64,000 nt of DNA from Paenibacillus sp. FSL R5-0341 (GTDB lineage Bacteria > Bacillota > Bacilli > Paenibacillales > Paenibacillaceae). This document shows positions 40,836-48,934 of this stretch, one piece after another; the first letter of the stretch is position 1; every line of letters begins with the position of its first letter. The translations under genes and the position numbers were made by a program. Below the pieces are notes generated by a model. The model did no database searches. It was given only the letters and a program-made list of their open reading frames with translations, and was not told the DNA's origin. The stretch covers positions 4,092,001 through 4,156,000 of the forward strand of contig NZ_CP150241.1 in assembly GCF_037975235.1 (NCBI RefSeq). The letters run 5' to 3'.

Positions 40836-41221
40836 ACTGAAGGCGCAGATGAAGTATTGGTTCCGTTGCTGCTTATGACCAAATAGTTCGTCCGCATATG
40901 GTGAACAGCCATGTCCAGATCAGCCACTCGTTTGGAGATAAATTCTTCAATCACAGGCTCCAGCTGCGTAAAACCTACACCCAAGATCGGTTTTTTATGA
41001 ATATAAGCATGATGAATGATCACAATATCAGTAGAAGTCAAATGATTCATATCCAGATTAACCAAGACAGCATCGGCTTGTAGGACTACTTTCTCAATAA
41101 TCAAGCCATACTCCCTGTTGCTCAAATCAGAAGCTGTCGAAGCATCATGACTTGCCCAAGCGATATCCGAAAATTCCTCCAGACGTTCCATCGCAAACCC
41201 CAAAACCACCACACTAAGCAT
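40832..41221 (-). CDS. Rossmann-like protein, possibly nucleoside deoxyribosyltransferase-related
   Basis: A 129-residue protein. The segment VLQADAVLVNLDMNHLTSTD followed by VIIHHAYIHKKPILGVG looks like the core of nucleoside 2-deoxyribosyltransferase-like folds (D-aVivnl, then a helix and kkPilgv), but the catalytic Glu is not obvious (HHAY in its place). The C-terminus is Ser/Thr/Asn-rich. ATG 41221 follows a regulon promoter at 41255-41284. Confidence 0.5.
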   Translation of the reverse strand: MLSVVVLGFAMERLEEFSDIAWASHDASTASDLSNREYGLIIEKVVLQADAVLVNLDMNHLTSTDIVIIHHAYIHKKPILGVGFTQLEPVIEEFISKRVADLDMAVHHMRTNYLVISSNGTNTSSAPSV

Positions 41222-41254
41222 CTTGTTCCGCCTTTCTTACTCTGTACTAATTTC

Positions 41255-41284
41255 TCTATACGACATAAAAAAGCACCCAGTTAA
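41255..41284 (-). promoter_or_regulatory. Regulon promoter TTAACT-N16-CGTATAGA (site 2)
   Basis: CGTATAGA at 41255-41262 and TTAACT at 41279-41284. The TTAACT box is the loop of the terminator hairpin listed next. Confidence 0.7.
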
Positions 41285-41290
41285 GGGTGC
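41265..41290 (-). terminator. Terminator of the 188-residue σ gene, fused to site 2
   Basis: GCACCC-TTAACT-GGGTGC hairpin followed by TTTTTT on the minus strand, about 70 nt after the σ factor stop. The T-run runs straight into the next promoter's -10. Confidence 0.85.
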
Positions 41291-41358
41291 TCTCTCTGTT
41301 CTATGTAGGTTACTGAATCTATCTTCATCAAACTTAGGCTATTAATTGCCATTTATGA

Positions 41359-41925
41359 CTACAATGCTTCGTATTTCTCACGAATCGCTTTCCATAACTG
41401 GGATATACGTGCCTTGGATACACCTAGCATGCCTGCAATCTCTACAAATTCATATCCCGAAGTCCGAAGTTTAAAGATTTGCTTCTCTCGTTCATTCAAC
41501 TTCATATTCTCCATAATATCTGTTACAAACTCAAAATTCTCATAAGCAAAACCAGCATGACCAAGCGCTAATGCGATATCTGAGCCTTCTGATTCATCGC
41601 CACCACCCTGATCTGTGCACATAATCTGTACAGCGTTAACCACACTGAGATTTTTCTCAGACATGCATTTGCGGTACATGTCCTTGATTTTATTTTCGAT
41701 AAGATGATCAACAAACGTCGACATTTTCGCTTTTTCTGCATCATACTTGTCCAGAGAGTTAACCAGTTTGATCATTATCTCCTGGGTCACATCTTCTTTT
41801 TCCATCCCGGCAAACGTTTTACCTCTAAGCTTGTGACGACACTTCTCCTGAGCTTTGTTCAGGAACATGTCTATATCCCCAATTTCAAATAAATCATCAA
41901 AACCCATAGCAGTTGTAGCAGACAT
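41359..41925 (-). CDS. Phage-type σ70-family factor (Xpf-like size)
   Basis: A 188-residue two-domain σ factor without region 1 or 3. Region 2 includes MEKEDVTQEIMIKLVNSL and YDAEKAKMSTFVDHLIENKI. Region 4 ends with LNEREKQIFKLRTSGYEF and the helix-turn-helix EIAGMLGVSKARISQLWK. Its size and layout resemble PBSX Xpf and other prophage late-gene σ factors. It is the best candidate for reading the TTAAC-N15-CGTATAGA promoters of this locus. GGGGGAAATG upstream of ATG 41925 is the ribosome site. A degenerate copy of the same promoter lies about 300 nt upstream, so it may be self-activating. Confidence 0.85.
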   Translation of the reverse strand: MSATTAMGFDDLFEIGDIDMFLNKAQEKCRHKLRGKTFAGMEKEDVTQEIMIKLVNSLDKYDAEKAKMSTFVDHLIENKIKDMYRKCMSEKNLSVVNAVQIMCTDQGGGDESEGSDIALALGHAGFAYENFEFVTDIMENMKLNEREKQIFKLRTSGYEFVEIAGMLGVSKARISQLWKAIREKYEAL

Positions 41926-42222
41926 TATACATTTCCCCCATTAACGATTTAATTATCTGTAGTTCGCATACTTTCTTCACAATCTAGTTGCTATCCAGCA
42001 TGGTCTTACTCTACATTCTCCCTATTGCTCCCAAATCTCGCATTCCATATGTAGTCTTGTCACACATAATTGAAGCTAATAAGCCTAATTACATACAAAC
42101 GATCAGGAAACCGCTCCTTTGATCCGCCTCCTCATTCCCATTCGATTACATTCAGAATAACAAATACGAACTAATGTTCGCAACATTTATTTGTTTCGTT
42201 CGCTTATATGCCTTTTAATGAC

Positions 42223-42251
42223 TATATACGAAGTATACGTTGAAAGGTAAA
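42223..42251 (-). promoter_or_regulatory. Degenerate regulon promoter (TTTACC-N15-CGTATATA) upstream of the σ gene
   Basis: CGTATATA at 42223-42230 and TTTACC at 42246-42251, spacer exactly 15. With a two-base register change it also reads as a σA promoter (TTTACC-N17-TATATA). No gene is visible between it and ATG 41925. Confidence 0.45.
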
Positions 42252-42267
42252 GAAGCATTTTATACAA

Positions 42268-42432
42268 ACAAAAAGACCAACACAGAGCGCACCACTGGAA
42301 AATACCAAAATGGTGGAATGTGTCGGTCTTGGTCTGACATCTATTTCGTCCCAATTACCGAAGATATGGCCTTCAAGTTCTTTAACAAGGTTATAGGCTT
42401 CGTCAAGATTATTAATCTATTCAATCGCCATA
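42268..42432 (-). ncRNA. Candidate small RNA or attenuator leader
   Basis: A good σA promoter (TTGACA-N17-TTATAC, 42439-42467) points into a region with no complete gene and ends about 160 nt later at a long hairpin followed by TTTTTG. The product would be a structured RNA of about 160 nt just upstream of the σ factor gene. A short frame inside starts ATGGCGATTGAATAG and continues after the amber codon as NNLDEAYNLVKELEGH, which looks like a decayed coding remnant. Confidence 0.45.
42270..42331 (-). terminator. Long hairpin terminator upstream of the σ gene
   Basis: AAGACCGACACA and TGTGTTGGTCTT arms plus an inner CCACCA/TGGTG stem on the minus strand, followed by TTTTTG. Confidence 0.8.
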
Positions 42433-42437
42433 AGGGT

Positions 42438-42467
42438 AGTATAAGGAAATATGTAGGATATTGTCAA
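42438..42467 (-). promoter_or_regulatory. σA-type promoter of the candidate RNA
   Basis: TTGACA at 42462-42467 and TTATAC/TATACT at 42438-42444 with a 17-18-nt spacer on the minus strand. Confidence 0.6.
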
Positions 42468-42522
42468 CAACAAAATTAGTTCCTAAGAACCTGTCCAGTA
42501 TTTAAACGGAAATTATTAGGTC

Positions 42523-42939
42523 TTAAGGCATGTTTATCTCATCATTTTTCAGCAGCACTTCAACATCCTTGTTCATCTTGAAGACTGTAATCTGTTCCGC
42601 AAAATCATGGCCAAAAAACGTTGTTTCGATGTCTTCAATCTTCAGACCCATGTTGATATAGGAGAAAACGGGATTGAAATCTTCCCTCATCATTAGTGCA
42701 AGCTTTACCTTGTATTCGGCGAAAATTTGACTTGAGTGCGATTGCATATGTTCCAGCATGAATGCTTCAGGCTTGGTGAATTTTGCTGTAAACTTTAAGA
42801 TGATAAAATGATTCATGATGGAGACTCTGGTATCTACCGGCCCGCGTTCAGTAAAATCTTTTCTTATTCTGGATGCCAGCTTTGCGAGCTCTCTTTCCAA
42901 GTCTTTTATCTCAATGTCCCATCCCTCCTTGCCAATCAT
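42523..42939 (-). CDS. DUF2294-like protein
   Basis: A 138-residue protein. The stretch RKDFTERGPVDTRVSIMNHF followed by IILKFTAKFTKPEAFMLEH has the DUF2294 pattern (GP-x-V-x-I-x-x-x-x-I, then LTpaE). Residues 105-128 are less conserved. Function unknown; DUF2294 members also occur outside phages. ATG 42939 follows AGAAGGGG. It has no CGTATAGA promoter of its own that I can find. The 240 bp upstream hold only the terminator at 43055-43092. Confidence 0.55.
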   Translation of the reverse strand: MIGKEGWDIEIKDLERELAKLASRIRKDFTERGPVDTRVSIMNHFIILKFTAKFTKPEAFMLEHMQSHSSQIFAEYKVKLALMMREDFNPVFSYINMGLKIEDIETTFFGHDFAEQITVFKMNKDVEVLLKNDEINMP

Positions 42940-43054
42940 CCTGACCCCTTCTACTGCCCTTGAACATATGAATTCAACCTAGTTTAATCAAAACTGCTTA
43001 TACAAGACAAGTTTCAATGGATGCATTAAATCAAGTCACTATCAACTTTTCATG

Positions 43055-43092
43055 AAAAAGGAATAGACCCCAGAACTAGGCTTGGGGTCTAT
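43055..43092 (-). terminator. Terminator after the 65-residue gene
   Basis: ATAGACCCC/GGGGTCTAT stem on the minus strand followed by TCCTTTTTC. Confidence 0.82.
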
Positions 43093-43178
43093 CACTTTAT
43101 TAACTATATTTTATAATTATTCAAATAAATTAGAATTTGATGCTGAAAAACTAACATTAGTTGACGTAAAAGCTCTAT

Positions 43179-43376
43179 TTAATTTATCGTTTCATCGGAT
43201 ATCTCTATTTTGAGCAAGCTAAACGCAACCAGGTTCAAAACGACATGGGCACCATAGTCCCGTTCGATCAAATCGAACGCTTCTTCCGTGGCTCCAACCA
43301 GATCTTCCTTATCCGAGGTCATCTCGGTAGTGATGATCTCCTCATTATTCAGTGCGAAGGTCAGCCTGTACAGCAT
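43179..43376 (-). CDS. Small unknown protein of the regulon
   Basis: A 65-residue protein, MLYRLTFALNNEEIITTEMT onwards, predicted as a compact α/β domain. No family recognised. It overlaps the preceding 107-residue gene by 32 bp in another frame, so the two are probably coupled. A ribosome site (AAGGAGGCG) precedes ATG 43376. Confidence 0.6.
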   Translation of the reverse strand: MLYRLTFALNNEEIITTEMTSDKEDLVGATEEAFDLIERDYGAHVVLNLVAFSLLKIEISDETIN

Positions 43377-43668
43377 CTGTATTCGCCTCCTTAGAGGTCA
43401 ATTCAATATTTCGCACATCGGCAAGATCAAGGATATGAACCACATCGTCTGTATCTTCCAACGTGATCGATTTCCCCTCGTTCTTGTGTTTGGTGAAAAG
43501 TCGGCGATATTCTTGCTTAACCTCATCCGCAGTTAACGGAATTTCGCGTACGACCTTATCCGAATCTTTCTCTTTCTGTTGCAATCTAGGATTATCTTCC
43601 ATCCAGTTTACCGTCTTTTTCTTCCCACTTCCCTTGAAATAGAAATGAGCAGTAAGTTCAATATTCAT
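43345..43668 (-). CDS. Unknown charged protein, first gene of a regulon operon
   Basis: A 107-residue protein, rich in Lys, Glu and Asp (MNIELTAHFYFKGSGKKKTV at the start). No recognised domain. GGGAGGTG precedes ATG 43668, and the regulon promoter lies about 45 nt upstream. Confidence 0.6.
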   Translation of the reverse strand: MNIELTAHFYFKGSGKKKTVNWMEDNPRLQQKEKDSDKVVREIPLTADEVKQEYRRLFTKHKNEGKSITLEDTDDVVHILDLADVRNIELTSKEANTDAVQADLRTE

Positions 43669-43711
43669 CGTACAACACCTCCCGGAATAATTACGTTCTC
43701 ATACTACTTTC

Positions 43712-43740
43712 TCTATACGCCTTGATCATCAGATCGTTAA
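43712..43740 (-). promoter_or_regulatory. Regulon promoter TTAACG-N15-CGTATAGA (site 3)
   Basis: CGTATAGA at 43712-43719 and TTAACG at 43735-43740; spacer 15. Confidence 0.7.
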
Positions 43741-43792
43741 TGCTAATCTTCATATGTCGATGCGGGATTCACAAACTATTTCGTTGTTAAAA

Positions 43793-43836
43793 GAAAAATG
43801 GGCTGTCCCTAGCCATTATGACTTATGGAACAGCCC
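43793..43836 (-). terminator. Terminator of the structural operon
   Basis: GGGCTGT and ACAGCCC arms around a roughly 22-nt loop, followed by ATTTTTC on the minus strand, just after the stop at 43841. Confidence 0.82.
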
Positions 43837-43840
43837 CTCC

Positions 43841-44758
43841 CTATTCATATTTCTTAACCGCTATGCGATTGTCGAATGAGTCATATATATATTGGAATTT
43901 AGTTTGAACAGGTGTTGTTCCCATCCTGGTAATGGACTTGGCCACCACTCTTCCCCCATCATCATACTGATAAATGACATCTACCAACGTAGGAAGCTGC
44001 ACGAAGTCCAGACCGTCATGTCGAAATATCTCACCAATCGAAATGACCAAGAAGGAATCATCCTGTGCGTAACCTTCTGGAGAAGCTGGTAGGGTCAGTA
44101 CAGGTTCTCTAACCAGCTGCTCGGTGTAGTTGTCTGTAACGACTTGTCGAATAACTCTTCCCTGATTGTCAAAAGCAAAATATGTAACCACATCTGTATA
44201 ATCTACCAAATCGCTGATCGATTCCCACGGATCAATGACATTAAGGCGTTTACGTTCATCCCATGTCATGCTCACATGGGTTTCTCCATCACTGATCATA
44301 TCGGCACTGTGTGTATCAGGATGTGTGTAATGATTGGCCTCAAACTCGATTTCGGACAACTTTTCACGTTCGTTCAGAGTCATGATAACGTTATGACTTC
44401 CATCTGTTAACATATCAGCACTGTGTGTATCCGGATGGCTATAGATCACCGTTTTGGTACCATTTAGATTAATCGTTCCATTCTCAGGATGGTTCGAAAC
44501 TCGATCACCACCCACCTTTACATATTTCCCACCGCTGTATGTATAAGTCGTTGATTCATTTTGATTGCTTGAGTCTTGGCGTATCAGATATAATCTTCCT
44601 GCTTCTCCTACAGTTGGAAGTTCTGTTTTTAGTCTGACCGAGACCACGTTTCCTACTGACACTGCGTCCAGTCTACCATCAAGTGAGGCATAAGAATCTC
44701 TGGCTTGTTTAACTTCACGTTCTACTTTGGCAGCTTTGCTGAATGAAACAATATCCAT
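43841..44758 (-). CDS. Tail-fibre-like protein with duplicated HPDTHSADM segment
   Basis: A 305-residue protein. A helical N-terminal part (about 1-35) is followed by a β-rich region and two copies of a roughly 33-residue unit, HPDTHSADMLTDGSHNVIMT and HPDTHSADMISDGETHVSMT, each ending in an EREKL/ERKRL helix. HPxTHxAxM-type units are common in phage tail fibres and collar proteins. The C-terminus (YQYDDGGRVVAKSI, YIYDSFDNRIAVKKYE) has YD-type repeats. Last gene of an operon that starts at 50731. Confidence 0.7.
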   Translation of the reverse strand: MDIVSFSKAAKVEREVKQARDSYASLDGRLDAVSVGNVVSVRLKTELPTVGEAGRLYLIRQDSSNQNESTTYTYSGGKYVKVGGDRVSNHPENGTINLNGTKTVIYSHPDTHSADMLTDGSHNVIMTLNEREKLSEIEFEANHYTHPDTHSADMISDGETHVSMTWDERKRLNVIDPWESISDLVDYTDVVTYFAFDNQGRVIRQVVTDNYTEQLVREPVLTLPASPEGYAQDDSFLVISIGEIFRHDGLDFVQLPTLVDVIYQYDDGGRVVAKSITRMGTTPVQTKFQYIYDSFDNRIAVKKYE

Positions 44759-44773
44759 GTGATGGTCCTCCTC

Positions 44774-45169
44774 TCACCTTGTAGTCAAACCAACGACCTC
44801 AATATCGAAGTTGGCCACATCTGTACCCAGATTTTTTAACGACAAGTGAAGTGTTGAAGTCCCATCTACGTCCTCATATGGCAAATCGATCATATCGTAA
44901 ATCCCTTCCATAAAATTTCCCGTTGAGTATTGGGCATTGTTGAAATAGAGAACCTCTGGATGTGGACCCGCACTGTTTAGAACATGAACTTCCACATTCG
45001 TCTCTCTGGACGGAATGACCCTAATCGTTTTGATCATGAATCGAGGATGTTCCATGGGAATATCAATCATTGCCTTCGCCCCACCCCCAACATACTCTAC
45101 TCTTTGGGCAAACGATACCGGCAATAGCACTTTTCTCATCTCCTCCATCAGTTTCCATGTCCTGTTCAA
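44774..45169 (-). CDS. Structural-like protein, unknown
   Basis: A 131-residue, β-rich protein (FMIKTIRVIPSRETNVEVHV; LHLSLKNLGTDVANFDIEVV). It looks like a small jelly-roll or Ig-like structural domain; no family named. The start ATG 45169 overlaps the preceding stop by 4 bp. Confidence 0.6.
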   Translation of the reverse strand: MNRTWKLMEEMRKVLLPVSFAQRVEYVGGGAKAMIDIPMEHPRFMIKTIRVIPSRETNVEVHVLNSAGPHPEVLYFNNAQYSTGNFMEGIYDMIDLPYEDVDGTSTLHLSLKNLGTDVANFDIEVVGLTTR

Positions 45170-45726
45170 GAGTCTTCCCTCCTTCTAGGAATATACGTAT
45201 CCGGATACCGTCGTGGACGAAGATGATTGCCAGATGTGTTTCCACTTCCGCTGTAAGACCAATCCTCCCACGTTTTCCCCACTAACTCGGCTTGCTGGAC
45301 AGGAATTTTGACCTTAATGCACCAATCAAGCCCCGCAAAATTTTGTTTTGTTTTTAGGCCTCTTATGGTGTCTCGAATTAAACCTACTCCACTGGATTGA
45401 GTCAAAAATTTATGCTTCAGTATCATATTTTTTTCGTCAGGAACTCCCACCCTGGTTCTTGGCCCATAAATATATTTATCCGTAACGTATCCAATCAATT
45501 GATCATTATGGTTGTCCAACATCCTCCATGTACCCCAACGGTAGATGTCAATTAATTCAGCCGTAGTGGATAACGTTCCTAATGAATAGACTATTTCCTT
45601 ACCTTCAATGGTTAACGGAACAGCATCAAAATCGTATCCAATGCCATGGAGAACTGCCGCCTTACTCTGGGTATAGAGAGAACCGCTCTCGGCCGTCCCT
45701 ACAACTTTCCCTTGATGTATAGCCAT
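45166..45726 (-). CDS. Structural-like protein, unknown
   Basis: A 186-residue protein, MAIHQGKVVGTAESGSLYTQ onwards, with a basic, proline-rich C-terminus (RPRRYPDTYIPRRRE). No motif recognised. ATG 45726 is chosen because AAGGTGGTG lies 8 nt upstream; the frame to 45738 begins inside the ribosome-site region. It starts 14 nt after the next upstream gene's stop. Confidence 0.6.
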   Translation of the reverse strand: MAIHQGKVVGTAESGSLYTQSKAAVLHGIGYDFDAVPLTIEGKEIVYSLGTLSTTAELIDIYRWGTWRMLDNHNDQLIGYVTDKYIYGPRTRVGVPDEKNMILKHKFLTQSSGVGLIRDTIRGLKTKQNFAGLDWCIKVKIPVQQAELVGKTWEDWSYSGSGNTSGNHLRPRRYPDTYIPRRREDS

Positions 45727-45739
45727 GTCCAACACCACC

Positions 45740-46531
45740 TTAATTCATCAGGACAGCAACCGTAGCTCCTGATAAGAAGCTCTGTCCACCAATCGACAGC
45801 GAGTATACCTTATATGTTTTAGTGCCCACTTTGATCTCATCTCCATGGGAAACTCCGGCAGAAGGTACCGCATAGATATCAATAAGCTCTCCCCTAGGAC
45901 CTTCCACACCATTACACATAATAACCGGAGCAAGATGATAAAGAGACCCCCACCCTGGATTAACAGGAAGCATGGCAGAGTATGCATCGTAAATGTTATT
46001 CACCATCTGTTTATCTTTATCACGCAACGTCCGGATACCGTTATCCCCGTTGTAGCTGAGGCCAACACTCAAACTTGAGGAATCTGTCTCTGTGGCATAC
46101 CTGTTCAGAATTCCGAAGTAACCCAGATTGGATATACCGGTAACCGAGTTCACATCCCCCTGCAAATAAATAATAATACGGTTTGGTTGTACTGAAACTT
46201 GATAATCGATTAATAGATTCGTATCAACGGCACTCGTATGACATAGGAAGTCCTTTTTCACTTCGACTCTGCCCAAAGGAATACTACCATCTGTTGCCAG
46301 CACATCTTCAGCCACACTCACGGTCAATGTGTTCCCCGAAGTTCCTTTCGTGTTTCCAACCTCAAGTCTGAAGAATAGTTTATCTGAACCTGTTGTTCCC
46401 ACTGATTTGAGCACGATCACACTCGCTGTCTCGTAAAAAACAGACCAGGGAGATCCCGCAATCGTTTTAAAGCCTTGAACAATATTCGCGAATAATTCAT
46501 TCATCTTAACTTTGCCTGTGAAATTAGCCAT
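45740..46531 (-). CDS. Structural protein with EGxRG segment, paralogue A
   Basis: A 263-residue protein, MANFTGKVKMNELFANIVQG onwards. The C-terminal part, CNGVEGPRGELIDIYAVPSA then VGTKTYKVYSL, is the shared EGxRG core found in four other proteins of this locus. Proteins of this sort are annotated as virion structural proteins in large phages. GGAGG precedes ATG 46531. Confidence 0.65.
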   Translation of the reverse strand: MANFTGKVKMNELFANIVQGFKTIAGSPWSVFYETASVIVLKSVGTTGSDKLFFRLEVGNTKGTSGNTLTVSVAEDVLATDGSIPLGRVEVKKDFLCHTSAVDTNLLIDYQVSVQPNRIIIYLQGDVNSVTGISNLGYFGILNRYATETDSSSLSVGLSYNGDNGIRTLRDKDKQMVNNIYDAYSAMLPVNPGWGSLYHLAPVIMCNGVEGPRGELIDIYAVPSAGVSHGDEIKVGTKTYKVYSLSIGGQSFLSGATVAVLMN

Positions 46532-46547
46532 TCCTCATAAACACCTC

Positions 46548-47501
46548 CTATATTTGGAAAAGTAACGCTCTTTGTCCACCACCAAGCAGTCTGGCACCAT
46601 GGAAGAACTTCGGTCTTGAATACACAGGAGCCTGGTTCGAATTGTAGTAATAACGTCCATAGTCTGTATTCGGATAATCCTGATCTATGACATGAAACAC
46701 GTAATACTTGCCATCATTGCCAAGATCGAGGATCGATCCGTCCGGGTGCTGCGCACTGTTTTTAAATACAATGGAACGCATACCCTTGAATTCCCCCCTA
46801 GCTCCTTCAGATGGATGATAGACTATGAAAGGCGTAACATAGTATCTGGAACCTACACCTGGAGAAGGAATAGACTCTGTCCCAAAATTGTACAGCGCGT
46901 ACTCCGTTCCATTCCGTGAAGTCATAACGACACCTCTCGGTGTATCATATTGATCTGATATGTTGTTATCCGAAGCGGATAAAGGCATATGTGGGAAAAC
47001 ACCATAAAATTTATTGGTAATCGCCGGGTCTTCTTGCTCTAATGGCTGGCATTTACCTAGGAATATTCGTACCGGGTAAGCTCTTTCCGGATAGTTCAGA
47101 CTCTCTCCATGGATAAACAGGATATCCTCATTCGTAATAACAGACCACTTATAGTTTACATTGTTCTGTACGTTATGACACAAAAATGGCGTTTCCGTCA
47201 TGAATTTATCTGTGTCCACGGGCGGATTTACGAACAGGTCTGGTGATGCCACATTGCTCCCCAGGTTCTTCAGTCCCCAGCGAATATTGACTCCCCTCGC
47301 GTGTGCAATCACACACATGGTAAACCGCATAGATGAATTTTTTTTATTGGTAAGCAGTGCATTTCCCCAGTTAGCGTAAGTTGTTTCGGCCGTATGTATG
47401 GTATCCCAGTAAGGATCGAGTGCATCCTTCAAGGTATTAACAAGTGTTGAAGTAAATAAGATTAGCGTGCTGGTAAACTCGTGTCTGCGAATCATGGTCA
47501 T
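46548..47501 (-). CDS. Structural protein with EGxRG segment, paralogue B
   Basis: A 317-residue protein. The C-terminal half has YHPSEGARGEFKGMRSIVF, then DGSILDLGNDGKYYVFHV and a terminal LLGGGQRALLFQI. It is clearly homologous along its length to the next gene upstream (paralogue C), including EDPAITNKFYGVFPHMPLS against EDPLISNDFVGVFSHFPMG. AAGGAGG precedes ATG 47501. The genes are separated by 3 bp. Confidence 0.7.
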   Translation of the reverse strand: MTMIRRHEFTSTLILFTSTLVNTLKDALDPYWDTIHTAETTYANWGNALLTNKKNSSMRFTMCVIAHARGVNIRWGLKNLGSNVASPDLFVNPPVDTDKFMTETPFLCHNVQNNVNYKWSVITNEDILFIHGESLNYPERAYPVRIFLGKCQPLEQEDPAITNKFYGVFPHMPLSASDNNISDQYDTPRGVVMTSRNGTEYALYNFGTESIPSPGVGSRYYVTPFIVYHPSEGARGEFKGMRSIVFKNSAQHPDGSILDLGNDGKYYVFHVIDQDYPNTDYGRYYYNSNQAPVYSRPKFFHGARLLGGGQRALLFQI

Positions 47502-47504
47502 GCA

Positions 47505-48569
47505 CTATACCTCCTTCTCGATCTCGAATAGCAGCACTCGTTGTCCGCCGCCGAGAAGTAACGCTGAATCGAAGAAGTAGGGTTGACCCTCAATATATTT
47601 CCCCCCAGTGGTGAACCACCCCTGAAAAGTTGAAGGATGGGCTTGAGAATTGGTATGAAATACGTAATATCTCTCATCTCCGAGGTCTAAAATGGACCCA
47701 TCTGGATATTGGCTAGCGTCTTTTAATACAGCAGTTCTTATTCCATAGAATTCCCCTCTAGCGCCCTCTGTATCATGCCAAACATAAAAAGGAGAGATAA
47801 AGAATCTACCACCTACTCCAGGTGAAGGTACCTGACTACTAGTTGCTAAATTATACAAGGCATTAGGAGTTCCATTACGAGAGCTCCTAATATACCCCCC
47901 ACCTGCCCGATACTTCAGTTCATCTGCTGAGTCATTTAGCCCCATTGGAAAATGACTAAAAACACCAACAAAATCATTTGAGATTAAAGGGTCCTCCTCC
48001 TCGAAAGGCTTCAGTCTTCCTAAGTAAAGTCGAACAGGATACGCAACCCCAGTATTGTTCTGAGGTTCACCATATAAAAAGATATATTGTTCACTAGTGA
48101 ACAAGGTCCATTTAAAATAGACATTTGTATGAGAGCTTGTTGTATTGCTGCTTGCAATGTATGAATCCCCTGTATGTAATGGAATTTCACTTAGATGACC
48201 AACTTGAGTATATAAATCAGGAATGACTGTATCACCGTTATTACGTAAGCCTGCTCGTAATACATAATTTTTGTAATATACACGATCAGACCATGCATTC
48301 GTTTGTGCAAGATTAGTGCAAATTGTGAAAAACATACTAGGATCTTTTGTATTTTTCGCTGTAATAGTCCCATTGTTTGCTGACGTGTAATTGGAATTAT
48401 TCCAAGCTCTGGGTGTAGCATAAGTATTATTGCTACTAAATGTCCATTCCCAGTGGATATCTCCATATAAATCCTGTGTCACCGTATCATATAATGTTTG
48501 AATGAAATTTGTACAATACGAGTAAAACTCATACCGACGAAGGGCACCTAACAAAATATTTTCAGCCAA
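47505..48569 (-). CDS. Structural protein with EGxRG segment, paralogue C
   Basis: A 354-residue protein homologous to paralogue B, with WHDTEGARGEFYGIRTAVLK and LLLGGGQRVLLFEIEKEV at the end. The start is TTG 48569 with GGAGGTG upstream. Its DNA is visibly richer in A+T than paralogue B, although the proteins are close, which suggests recombination from another source rather than simple tandem duplication. Confidence 0.7.
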   Translation of the reverse strand: MAENILLGALRRYEFYSYCTNFIQTLYDTVTQDLYGDIHWEWTFSSNNTYATPRAWNNSNYTSANNGTITAKNTKDPSMFFTICTNLAQTNAWSDRVYYKNYVLRAGLRNNGDTVIPDLYTQVGHLSEIPLHTGDSYIASSNTTSSHTNVYFKWTLFTSEQYIFLYGEPQNNTGVAYPVRLYLGRLKPFEEEDPLISNDFVGVFSHFPMGLNDSADELKYRAGGGYIRSSRNGTPNALYNLATSSQVPSPGVGGRFFISPFYVWHDTEGARGEFYGIRTAVLKDASQYPDGSILDLGDERYYVFHTNSQAHPSTFQGWFTTGGKYIEGQPYFFDSALLLGGGQRVLLFEIEKEV

Positions 48570-48582
48570 CTACATCACCTCC

Positions 48583-48933
48583 TTAGGCACCAAATCGGAT
48601 TTTCATTTCGTGAAAGATGTTTTCTTTAAATACGATTAACAGAATTGATTTCACCATGTCGCTTCTCTCTGTTATGAGATTCTCTTGATAAGACTGCTCT
48701 TTGTCTCCAGCTCCATCCTCTGTCTCCACACCACTAGCAGCCTCATGAATTTCAGGTAGCCCTTTAAGTGAAGGCAGAAACTTATGAGCCACATTATCAA
48801 ACAGGATATTGCTTTCAAATGCAAAGATCAGGATTTCAATTTCCTCTGTACTGAATGGCTCCGAGTGATTGCCAACTAATTTATCCATAATGGTATGTAG
48901 TGCAAACTTCACATCCTGCACGGTCCTCGTCAC
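48583..48933 (-). CDS. Small helical protein, unknown
   Basis: A 116-residue, mainly helical, acidic protein (FSTEEIEILIFAFESNILFD). No family recognised; a chaperone or spacer for the neighbouring fibre protein is possible by position only. The start is GTG 48933, 1 bp after the fibre gene's stop. Confidence 0.55.
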   Translation of the reverse strand: MTRTVQDVKFALHTIMDKLVGNHSEPFSTEEIEILIFAFESNILFDNVAHKFLPSLKGLPEIHEAASGVETEDGAGDKEQSYQENLITERSDMVKSILLIVFKENIFHEMKIRFGA

Positions 48934-48934
48934 G

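Noticed and set aside
42240-42479. Plus-strand frame of 79 codons (starts TTG)
   Set aside because: It runs antisense through the terminator hairpin and the σA promoter on the minus strand, has no ribosome site, and its product has no recognisable feature.
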